Positions 5,770-11,024 of a DNA stretch of 11,024 nt are shown one piece after another. The notes beneath the pieces are model-generated. The model saw only the letters and a list, made by a program, of their open reading frames with translations, made no database searches and was not told where the DNA came from. The translations under genes were made by a program, and so were the position numbers. Source of the stretch: JAICJR01 sp036491015 (GTDB lineage Bacteria > Actinomycetota > Thermoleophilia > Solirubrobacterales > Thermoleophilaceae); contig DASXCV010000257.1 in NCBI GenBank assembly GCA_036491015.1, positions 1 through 11,024 on the forward strand, in the 5' to 3' direction. How positions within the stretch are numbered: position 1 is the first letter of the stretch; every line of letters starts with the position of its first letter.

Positions 5770-7823
5770 CGCCGCTGCTCGGAGCGAGCCGGCCGCAGCT
5801 CCGGCGCCTGCTGCTCCGCGTACTCGTTGTAGGCCGCGACGATCCGCTGCACGAGCTTGTGGCGCACCACGTCCTCGCCGCCGAAGCGGACGAACGAGAT
5901 GTCCTCGACTGCCCCGAGGATGTCGCCGATCACGACCAGGCCCGAGCGCTGGTCCTTCGCGAGGTCGATCTGCGTGATGTCGCCCGTCACCACCATCTTC
6001 GAGTTGAAGCCGAGTCGCGTGAGGAACATCTTCATCTGCTCGGGGCTCGTGTTCTGCGCCTCGTCGAGGATGATGAACGAGTCGTTGAGCGTGTTGTGCG
6101 TGAGCAGGAAGTCGTCCGTCACGTAGAGCGCGTCGGCGGAACCGACCTGGATGCAGACGGTCTCCTCGCTGCCCGCCGGCTCGATCTCGTCGATGAAGCG
6201 CATCGGACGGCCGCCGCCGTGCTCCTCGTAAAGCGCACGCTTCCGCTCGAGCCTGAACGGCTCGATCCCGTTCGGTAGGCGAACGTCCATGATGAATGCG
6301 TCCGAGCGGTGGTGCACCGGCCGGCCGTTCGCGAATCCGGGGGTCCGGTCCTCCGCGGCGCGGGTCCTCCAGTACGCGACTCCGCCCAGGGACCGCACAA
6401 GGAAGAGGACGCCGTCCCTCAGGCGCTCGGAGGTGGTCGTGTACTGGATTCGACAGGTCCGGCCTGGCTGTGTGACCGGCCCTCCATCGGTGTCTAGGAG
6501 ACCCTGCATCACGGCAAGCCGAACCGCCGAACCGTTGTGGAGGTAAGCGTCCGGAATGAACTTCGTGTTCGACCGCGTCCCAGCCAATCCGAGCTCCCGC
6601 AGGAGGGCGGTGACGGGATTCGCGACGATCACCCCTCCGCGTCCGCCGTGGACGTGGCGCAGGACGTAGTCCACCTCGCCCGTGCGCTTTAGCTCGATTC
6701 CCTCGAGCGCCTCCTCGAGGGCCGTTGCGAGCTCCGGATCGGCCGTGGTGAAGCTTGGCGTGGTTGTGGTAGTCAGGCATCCATCGCCGAGCAGGAGCCC
6801 GAGCGCATAGGGGTCCACAGGCACGGGCTGCTCGGGGAACTCAGCTGGGGCGTCGAGCAGCGGCAGCTCGAAGCGGTGGCGATGCGCGGTCCGCAGCTCG
6901 CCGATCATCTCCCGTGTCTCGAGAATGCGCCCTGCCTGGCCGCGGTGGCGGTCTTCCGGCGTGAACACCCACCACAGATGCTCTGCACAGCAGAGGGTCG
7001 AGGCGCCGTCTTGCGCGCGCACTCGGAAGATCTCCTTGCGGCCCTGTGGGTACACGCCGAGGACGGGGGTCGGAAGCCCGTTCGACCCAACGACCAGATC
7101 ACCCACGCGCAGATCGCCGATCGGCCGGAACCCGTCGGGTGTGAGCACCCGAGAGAAGAGGGGCTGCGCGCGCCCGCGCATGAACGCGAGCGGCGCGACC
7201 TCGATCACCCCGCGCTCGAGGTGCTGGTTCACGCGCTCCGGCTCGAGCATGTCGTAGAGGGCGTCGAACAGCGGGCGCAGGTAGGGATCGACCTTCGCCA
7301 TCAAGTCACCCGGCAGGAAGCCGAGGCGCTCCCCGGCCTCGACCGCGGGGCGCGTGAGCACGATGCGGTTGACCTCGCGACGCGACAGCGCCGCCACCGC
7401 CATCGCCACGGCGAGGAACGACTTGCCGGTGCCGGCCGGGCCGATGCCGATCGTGATCGTCTGCTCGCGGATCGCGTCGACGTAGCGCTTCTGGTTGACG
7501 GTCTTGGGCGCGACCTTCAGGCCGCGATGGCGCCAGACCACGTCCTCCAGGATCTCGCTGGGCGACTCGTGCGCGTCGAGCGCTCCCGTGATCGCCGCGA
7601 TCGTGCCCGGCGCGATCTCGTGGCCCTGCCGCACGAGGTCCGACAGCTCGCGCACGACCACCTCAGCGGTCTGCACCGCGTCCGGCTCGCCATCCAGGGT
7701 GAGCACGTTGCCGCGCAGGAACAGCTCGGCGTCCAGGTGGCCCTCCAGCGTGCGCATGATCTGGTCCCCCGGACCCGCCAGCTCGCTGGCGAAGTCGTTG
7801 CTGAGCTCGAGCTGCGTCCGCAC
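5766..7823 (-). CDS. phoH: PhoH-family ATPase (YbeZ) interrupted by an intein
   Basis: PhoH/YbeZ is a P-loop NTPase that works with YbeY in rRNA processing. The 685-residue precursor yields a 326-residue PhoH after removal of residues 219-577. The N-extein holds an N-terminal RNA-binding-like region (~1-95), Walker A GPAGTGKS (128-135), LTRPAVEAGERLGFLPGD and ...VAPLAFMRGR (to 218). The C-extein resumes at T578 with TLNDSFIILDEAQNTSPEQM (Walker B/DEAQ), then LGFNSKMVVTGDITQIDL and a C-terminal helix region. Joining FMRGR to TLND restores the continuous family motif, so this is an intein and not a fusion. Start GTG 7823 overlaps the upstream TAG stop by one base (TAGTG). The stop overlaps the ybeY CTG. 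Without splicing, Walker A and B are separated by 359 extra residues and the enzyme should be inactive. Confidence 0.97.
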   Translation of the reverse strand: MRTQLELSNDFASELAGPGDQIMRTLEGHLDAELFLRGNVLTLDGEPDAVQTAEVVVRELSDLVRQGHEIAPGTIAAITGALDAHESPSEILEDVVWRHRGLKVAPKTVNQKRYVDAIREQTITIGIGPAGTGKSFLAVAMAVAALSRREVNRIVLTRPAVEAGERLGFLPGDLMAKVDPYLRPLFDALYDMLEPERVNQHLERGVIEVAPLAFMRGRAQPLFSRVLTPDGFRPIGDLRVGDLVVGSNGLPTPVLGVYPQGRKEIFRVRAQDGASTLCCAEHLWWVFTPEDRHRGQAGRILETREMIGELRTAHRHRFELPLLDAPAEFPEQPVPVDPYALGLLLGDGCLTTTTTPSFTTADPELATALEEALEGIELKRTGEVDYVLRHVHGGRGGVIVANPVTALLRELGLAGTRSNTKFIPDAYLHNGSAVRLAVMQGLLDTDGGPVTQPGRTCRIQYTTTSERLRDGVLFLVRSLGGVAYWRTRAAEDRTPGFANGRPVHHRSDAFIMDVRLPNGIEPFRLERKRALYEEHGGGRPMRFIDEIEPAGSEETVCIQVGSADALYVTDDFLLTHNTLNDSFIILDEAQNTSPEQMKMFLTRLGFNSKMVVTGDITQIDLAKDQRSGLVVIGDILGAVEDISFVRFGGEDVVRHKLVQRIVAAYNEYAEQQAPELRPARSEQRR
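6093..7169 (-). mobile_element. Class 3-type intein with LAGLIDADG homing endonuclease, in PhoH
   Basis: A protein-splicing element of 359 residues (PhoH precursor 219-577). It begins AQPLFSRVLTPDGFRPIGDL (block A) with Ala1, not Cys or Ser, and ends DDFLLTHN followed by Thr+1. Block B is TLCCAEHLWWV, with His64 and Trp66. Block F is TVCIQV, with Cys339. Block G is THN, with Thr357, His358 and Asn359. Trp, Cys and Thr thus occupy the three positions that define class 3 inteins, in which the block F Cys replaces the N-terminal nucleophile. A LAGLIDADG endonuclease lies inside: LGLLLGDGC (Asp129) and LAVMQGLLDTDGG (Asp228), plus KFIPDAYL between them. By hand count G+C is about 65% in 6481-6780 against about 70% in the adjoining extein 7201-7500, which fits a separate history. 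Confidence 0.93.
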
Positions 7824-8257
7824 TACGTGGTCAGCTTCTCACGAACTACGGCGGAGACGCGCTTGCCATCGGCACGTCCCTGCACCTTGGGCATGACGAG
7901 CGACATGACCTTGCCCATCTCCTTGGGCGAGGCCGCCCCGGACTCGGCCACGGCGTCGCCGACGATCGAGTGCAGCTCGTCGTCGGAGAGCTGCTCGGGC
8001 ATGTACTCCTCGATGATCTGGGCCTCGCGGCGCTCGCCGGCGGCGAGGTCCTCGCGGCCCGCCTCGGTGTAGGCGTCGGCCGCTTCGAGGCGGCGCTTGC
8101 GCTCGCGCTGGAGCACGGCCGTCTCGTCCCCGTTCGAGGACTCCTTGGCGGCCTTCTGAAGCTCGTTCGTGATCAGGCGAAGAGCCTGTACGCGCTCCTT
8201 GTCGCCGGACTTGAGCGCGGTTGCTGTATCGGACTTGACCTTCTCTATAAGGGACAC
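7823..8257 (-). CDS. yqeY: GatB/YqeY domain-containing protein
   Basis: A 144-residue all-helical YqeY protein, related to the C-terminal tRNA-binding region of GatB/GatE amidotransferase subunits; its cellular role is not settled. Family marks are the N-terminal SLIEKVKSDTATALKSGDK followed by ALRLITNELQKA, the basic/acidic helix around RERKRRLEAADAYTEAGRED, IIEEYMPEQLSDDEL, and the C-terminal PKEMGKVMSLVMPKVQGRAD, where the GKVM.xxMP.xxGRADG pattern is diagnostic. Start GTG 8257 (MSLIEKV) has no adjacent Shine-Dalgarno. A TACACT box 6 bases upstream suggests leaderless expression. It heads the operon and overlaps phoH by one base. In other actinobacteria yqeY likewise sits beside phoH/ybeY/era. 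Confidence 0.95.
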   Translation of the reverse strand: MSLIEKVKSDTATALKSGDKERVQALRLITNELQKAAKESSNGDETAVLQRERKRRLEAADAYTEAGREDLAAGERREAQIIEEYMPEQLSDDELHSIVGDAVAESGAASPKEMGKVMSLVMPKVQGRADGKRVSAVVREKLTT

Positions 8258-8283
8258 GCTTCAAGTGTAGGCTCCCTCACTCG
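8258..8283. promoter_or_regulatory. 26-bp divergent start region, probably leaderless both ways
   Basis: Only 26 bases separate the GTG of yqeY from the ATG of the HAD gene. On the minus strand TACACT (8269-8264) lies 6 bases before the GTG, right for a -10 with transcription beginning at the start codon. On the plus strand TAGGCT (8268-8273) lies 10 bases before ATG 8284 and could serve likewise. The two -10 candidates overlap. No good -35 is seen for either, and neither start has a Shine-Dalgarno. Inference from spacing only. Confidence 0.45.
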
Positions 8284-8967
8284 ATGCCCCGGGCCCGCCT
8301 CGCGACGTTCGACTGCTACGGCACGCTCATCGACTGGGATGGCGGCGTGGCCGCGTTCCTGTACTCGCTCGCCCTGCGCGAAGGCGATTCGGAGGCACCC
8401 AACGGCCGCGCGCTCGGCGAGCGCTGGGAGGAGCTCCAGTTCGAGCTCGTCACCGGTCCGTACAAGCCGTACAAGCAGATCCTGGCCGAGAGCCTGGCCG
8501 CCTTCGCCGCGGAGCGCGGTTACACGGTCACCGACGCTGACGAGAAGGCGCTCGTGCGCTCGATGCGCAGCTGGCAGCCGTTCCCGGACACGCTGCCCGC
8601 GCTCACGCGCGTGCGCGAGGCGGGCATGAAGCTCGCGATCATCTCGAACTCCGACCGCGACATCATCGAGCACAGCCTGCGTCACCTGCGCGTGCCGTTC
8701 GACGACGTGATCGTGGCGGAGGACTGTGGCGCCTACAAGCCCTCGGACGACGTCTTCCGCCAGGCGCTCGAGCGCTTTGGCGAGGATCCGGCGGACATCC
8801 TGCACGTGGCCTTCGGCTTCAAGTACGACATCGCGGCGGCGCAGCGGGCCGGCTGCCGCACGGCGTGGGTGAACCGCTACGTGGAGTCCGCGCCGGGCGA
8901 GGAGAAGCCGGACTTCGAGTGGCGGGATCTGTGGGGTTTGGCCGACTACGCCGAGTCGGGCGAGTGA
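8284..8967 (+). CDS. HAD-superfamily hydrolase, haloacid dehalogenase type II-like
   Basis: A 227-residue cytosolic HAD hydrolase. Motif I is FDCYGTLIDWDGG, with nucleophile Asp10, Tyr12 in place of the second Asp of phosphatases, and Thr14. Tyr at that site is the mark of the L-2-haloacid dehalogenase branch. The helical cap covers ~20-95. Motif II is IISNSDRD (Ser121), motif III YKPSDDVF (Lys152) and motif IV HVAFGFKYDIAAA (Asp182). The dehalogenase-specific Ser and Asn of the S-x-N-x-x-D stretch are missing here, and the Tyr after Lys is Phe158, so dehalogenase activity should not be assumed. It is translationally coupled (GTGA at 8964-8967) to the following alpha/beta hydrolase, implying a shared pathway. 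The start has no Shine-Dalgarno and is likely leaderless. Superfamily sure, substrate unknown. Confidence 0.93.
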   Translation: MPRARLATFDCYGTLIDWDGGVAAFLYSLALREGDSEAPNGRALGERWEELQFELVTGPYKPYKQILAESLAAFAAERGYTVTDADEKALVRSMRSWQPFPDTLPALTRVREAGMKLAIISNSDRDIIEHSLRHLRVPFDDVIVAEDCGAYKPSDDVFRQALERFGEDPADILHVAFGFKYDIAAAQRAGCRTAWVNRYVESAPGEEKPDFEWRDLWGLADYAESGE

Positions 8968-9851
8968 CTCGGCCGCTGCCAGAGCTTCCTGGGGTCTTGC
9001 ATCGCGATGTGATCGCCCGGGGCGTTCGTTTGCACGTGGCCGAGGCTGGCGAGGGCGAGCCGGTGGTGTGCCTGCACGGCTGGCCGCAGAACTGGTGGGT
9101 GTGGCGCGGGATCATCCCCGGCCTCGCCGAGCGCTACCGCGTGATCTGCCCTGACCTGCGCGGGTTCGGCTGGTCGGAGGCGCCGCGGCGGGGCTACGAG
9201 AAGCGCGACTTCGCGGCCGACATCGCCGCGCTGCTCGACGCCCTCGAGCTGCGCGACGTGCGGCTGGTCGGCCACGATTGGGGCGGCGTGGCAGGCTTCA
9301 TCCTCTGCCTCGAGCGGCCCGACCTCGTGAGGCAGTACCTCGCGCTCAACACCGCCCACCCGTGGCCGCGCCTCGAAGGCCGGCGCGTGCCCGACCTGCG
9401 CCGCTTCTGGTACCAGTGGGTGATCTCCACGCCGCTGCTCGGGCGCCTGGCGGTGCAGCTGTTGTCGAAGCTCCCGCCCGAGCGCTCGTACCGGATCACC
9501 GGCAGCAGCAAGGCCTGGAACGCCGAGGACACGCGCGTGTTCCTCGGCCAGCTCTCAGAACGAGAGCGAGCGTGGGCCTCGGTTCAGACCTACCGCACGT
9601 TCGTGGTGCGCGAGCTGGCCGCGATGGTGCGCGGCCGCTACAGCGACAAGCGGCTGAAGGCACCCGTGCTCTGGCTGCACGGCACGGGCGACCCCGTGAT
9701 CAGGCCGTTCATGCTCCAGGGCGCGGAGGCGCACTCCGACGCCCCGGTGACGGTCGAGCTGGTGGACGGCGTCGGCCACTTCATCGCGGACGAGCGCCCC
9801 GATCTCGTGCTCGAGCGCGCGCTCAGCTTTTTCGCGGAGCCGACAGGCTGA
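8964..9851 (+). CDS. alpha/beta-hydrolase, epoxide hydrolase/haloalkane dehalogenase-like
   Basis: A 295-residue alpha/beta hydrolase. The oxyanion motif is LHGWPQNWWVW (HGWP, residues 38-41). The nucleophile elbow is VGHDWGGVAG (Asp105), the acid is probably Asp243 in LHGTGDPVIRP, and the base is His272 in GVGHFIADERPD. The triad is therefore complete, and the HGxP plus GHDWGG combination is typical of epoxide hydrolases and relatives. A helical cap (~140-225) follows the nucleophile. GTG 8964 is chosen because it overlaps the HAD stop as GTGA and gives a normal N-terminus (VTRPLPELPGVLHRDV). An in-frame ATG at 8865 lies deep in the HAD gene and is rejected. The 3' end overlaps the convergent secreted-protein gene by 29 bp. 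Epoxide versus haloalkane substrate cannot be told from the sequence. Confidence 0.94.
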   Translation: MTRPLPELPGVLHRDVIARGVRLHVAEAGEGEPVVCLHGWPQNWWVWRGIIPGLAERYRVICPDLRGFGWSEAPRRGYEKRDFAADIAALLDALELRDVRLVGHDWGGVAGFILCLERPDLVRQYLALNTAHPWPRLEGRRVPDLRRFWYQWVISTPLLGRLAVQLLSKLPPERSYRITGSSKAWNAEDTRVFLGQLSERERAWASVQTYRTFVVRELAAMVRGRYSDKRLKAPVLWLHGTGDPVIRPFMLQGAEAHSDAPVTVELVDGVGHFIADERPDLVLERALSFFAEPTG

Positions 9852-11024
9852 ACGTCTTCGTCGTCCGCTTGGCCGGCGAGCTGAAGCGGAACAGCGCCTT
9901 CACGCGCAGGCGCTTCCTGTGCTTCAGGGTCTTGAACGCGGTGCGGCCGAGCTTCACGTGCAGCGTGGTGGTGCGGCCGAAGCGAGCGCGGATGCGCGCG
10001 CTGCCGAGCTTCGTATGGTGGCGTCCGGTCGCGATCTCGAGCGCGACGGTGCCCGTGCAGGTCTGCTGACGGCTCGCCGGACAGCTCACACGCACGGCCA
10101 CGAGCCCCTTCTTGCTCGCACGCTGGCTGCTCACCTTGCCGGTGGCCGCGGCGAGCACGACCTTGAACGAGCTGCTCGCCGGCGTGGGATCGACGTTGCC
10201 GAGGGCATCGACGGCGCGCACGGCGAACGCGTGCTGGGCGGCCGTGAGCTTGCCCGTGGTGAACGGCGAGGCGCATGTCGCGAAGGCGCTGCCGTCGAGG
10301 CTGCACTGGAAGCTCGAGCCCTGCTTCGTGCCGTGGAAGGCGAAGCTCGCGGTGCGCGAGTTGCCGCTGGCCGGCGGGCCGGAGTCGATCAGCGTGTCGG
10401 GCAACGGCGCGGCGATCGTGAACGTGCCGGTGGCGGGGCTCTCGTCGGACTGGGCGGTGTCGTCCTCTGCCGCGACCTCGAAGGTGTAGGTGCCGTTGGC
10501 CAGCGGCGGGCCGAAGGTGCCGCCCGGCACGCAGGGCGCGGACGGCGGCGCGTTGATCCCGCAGCGGAACGACGAGCCGGTCTTCGACGAGGCGAAGTTG
10601 AACGCGGGGGTCGGGCTCGCCGACGTGAACGGGAAGCCGTCCGCGGTCGTGTCGGGCGCCGGGTTGGGGCCGCCGGGCTGAAGAGCGAAGTTGAAGGTGA
10701 TCCAGGACGGGTCGTTGTCCGGCTGGACGAGACCGTTCACCTGGTTCGTCCCCCAGATCACGTCGCTCTGGGACGGGTCCGGACTCAGCCCTGAGTAGTC
10801 GCCCCAGCGGCATGGGCCGCCGTCCCGCGTGCAGGTGAAGTCGTCGTCGATCGCGTTGCTCGAGTCGAGCGTCTGCTCGTCGTCCATGAGGCCGGCCAGC
10901 GTGGTCGACCCGCGCGTCTCCGCGCGCATCGTCACCGGGTGGAAGCGGCCGCCGACGTTGTACTGGAGCGCGGCGGTGGTGCCGTCGCCCGCCGGTGAGA
11001 CGGAGCCGTTGAAGACGGAGTTGG
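9823..11024 (-). CDS. Secreted Ig-repeat protein, N-terminus beyond window
   Basis: The last 399 residues of a larger, presumably exported protein; the frame is open to the right edge, so the signal peptide is not seen. Visible first is a region ending in CRWGDYSGLSPDP and VIWGTNQVNG (~visible residues 70-97), a segment resembling the end of beta-propeller-like exoproteins of this bacterial group. Two Ig-like repeats follow at ~133-205 and ~209-289; the second is typical, running from DTLIDSGPP through SSFQCSLDGSAFATC to AVDALGNVDPTPASSSFKV. The C-terminal basic domain (~300-399) has VSCPASRQQTCTGTV, with a likely disulfide pair, and a Lys/Arg-rich end. No sorting motif is present. It probably acts at the cell surface; specific function not recognised. 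Its stop lies inside the convergent hydrolase gene. Confidence 0.85.
   Translation of the reverse strand, partial: NSVFNGSVSPAGDGTTAALQYNVGGRFHPVTMRAETRGSTTLAGLMDDEQTLDSSNAIDDDFTCTRDGGPCRWGDYSGLSPDPSQSDVIWGTNQVNGLVQPDNDPSWITFNFALQPGGPNPAPDTTADGFPFTSASPTPAFNFASSKTGSSFRCGINAPPSAPCVPGGTFGPPLANGTYTFEVAAEDDTAQSDESPATGTFTIAAPLPDTLIDSGPPASGNSRTASFAFHGTKQGSSFQCSLDGSAFATCASPFTTGKLTAAQHAFAVRAVDALGNVDPTPASSSFKVVLAAATGKVSSQRASKKGLVAVRVSCPASRQQTCTGTVALEIATGRHHTKLGSARIRARFGRTTTLHVKLGRTAFKTLKHRKRLRVKALFRFSSPAKRTTKTFSLSAPRKS

Noticed and set aside
5770..6780. Upstream extension of the ybeY frame into phoH (apparent 463-residue protein from 6780)
   Set aside because: Only the last ~126 residues look like a protein family (YbeY); the rest is an out-of-frame reading of PhoH and its intein.
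6093..7169. The insert in PhoH as a gene fusion or separate endonuclease gene
   Set aside because: The frame is continuous through both junctions, splicing blocks A, B, F and G are all present, and removing it restores an uninterrupted PhoH motif.
8865..8963. Upstream start (ATG 8865) for the second alpha/beta hydrolase
   Set aside because: It would lie inside the HAD gene and add 33 Gly/Arg-rich residues unrelated to the family; GTG 8964 gives the GTGA coupling and a normal N-terminus.
9551..9567. Perfect hairpin GCTCTC-AGAAC-GAGAGC
   Set aside because: It lies in the middle of the hydrolase coding sequence, has only a 6-bp stem and no U-run; probably chance.
8284..9851. A haloalkane degradation pathway (haloalkane plus haloacid dehalogenase)
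   Set aside because: The HAD protein lacks the dehalogenase-specific Ser/Asn and Tyr, and the partner fits epoxide hydrolase at least as well; no dehydrogenases for the middle steps are present.
1..11024. An anti-phage defence system, IS element, prophage or integrative element
   Set aside because: No transposase, integrase, toxin-antitoxin, nuclease-helicase set, tRNA attachment site or terminal repeats were seen; the only mobile signal is the intein.

Overview
The window is a GC-rich (roughly two thirds G+C) piece of bacterial chromosome, most likely from an actinomycete of the Thermoleophilia/Solirubrobacterales type. The reasons are codon bias, GTG and apparently leaderless starts, a SnoaL-like protein beginning SEENVELI, and two secreted proteins with the Cys-containing, Lys/Arg-rich C-terminal domain typical of that group. 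This placement is inference; no rRNA or marker gene beyond era/ybeY/phoH is present.

Layout. (1) 1-1836: a divergent regulator/enzyme unit. A TetR-family repressor (minus strand, cut by the left edge) faces a two-gene operon of an alpha/beta hydrolase and a SnoaL-like protein, joined by an ATGA overlap. The short gap holds a near-consensus promoter (TTGACA-17-CATAAT) with two 15-bp repeated operator-like boxes laid over it. (2) 1833-4448, minus: a large secreted right-handed beta-helix protein with glycine-rich repeats, a choice-of-anchor Q motif, an Fn3-like domain and a basic tail. Its stop codon shares a CTAG palindrome with the SnoaL stop. (3) 4502-8257, minus: a tight housekeeping operon, yqeY-like > phoH (ybeZ) > ybeY > era, with gene junctions overlapping by 1 to 4 nt. 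Its products belong to rRNA/ribosome maturation (PhoH/YbeZ, YbeY, Era). (4) 8284-9851, plus: a HAD-family hydrolase and an epoxide-hydrolase-like alpha/beta hydrolase in a GTGA-overlapping pair, divergent from yqeY across 26 bp. (5) 9823-11024, minus: the C-terminal part of a second secreted Ig-repeat protein, running off the right edge and overlapping the hydrolase tail-to-tail by 29 bp.

The most notable element is a 359-residue intein (6093-7169) inside PhoH, between the Walker A and Walker B motifs. It starts with Ala rather than Cys/Ser and carries the Trp-Cys-Thr triad of class 3 inteins plus a LAGLIDADG homing endonuclease with both motifs intact. PhoH would be inactive until the intein is spliced out. 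Second in interest are the TetR operator pair, the apparent CTG start of ybeY, and atypical catalytic residues in the first hydrolase and the HAD protein. No tRNA, rRNA, IS element, CRISPR array or clear intrinsic terminator was seen, and there is no gene-free stretch longer than 300 bases.
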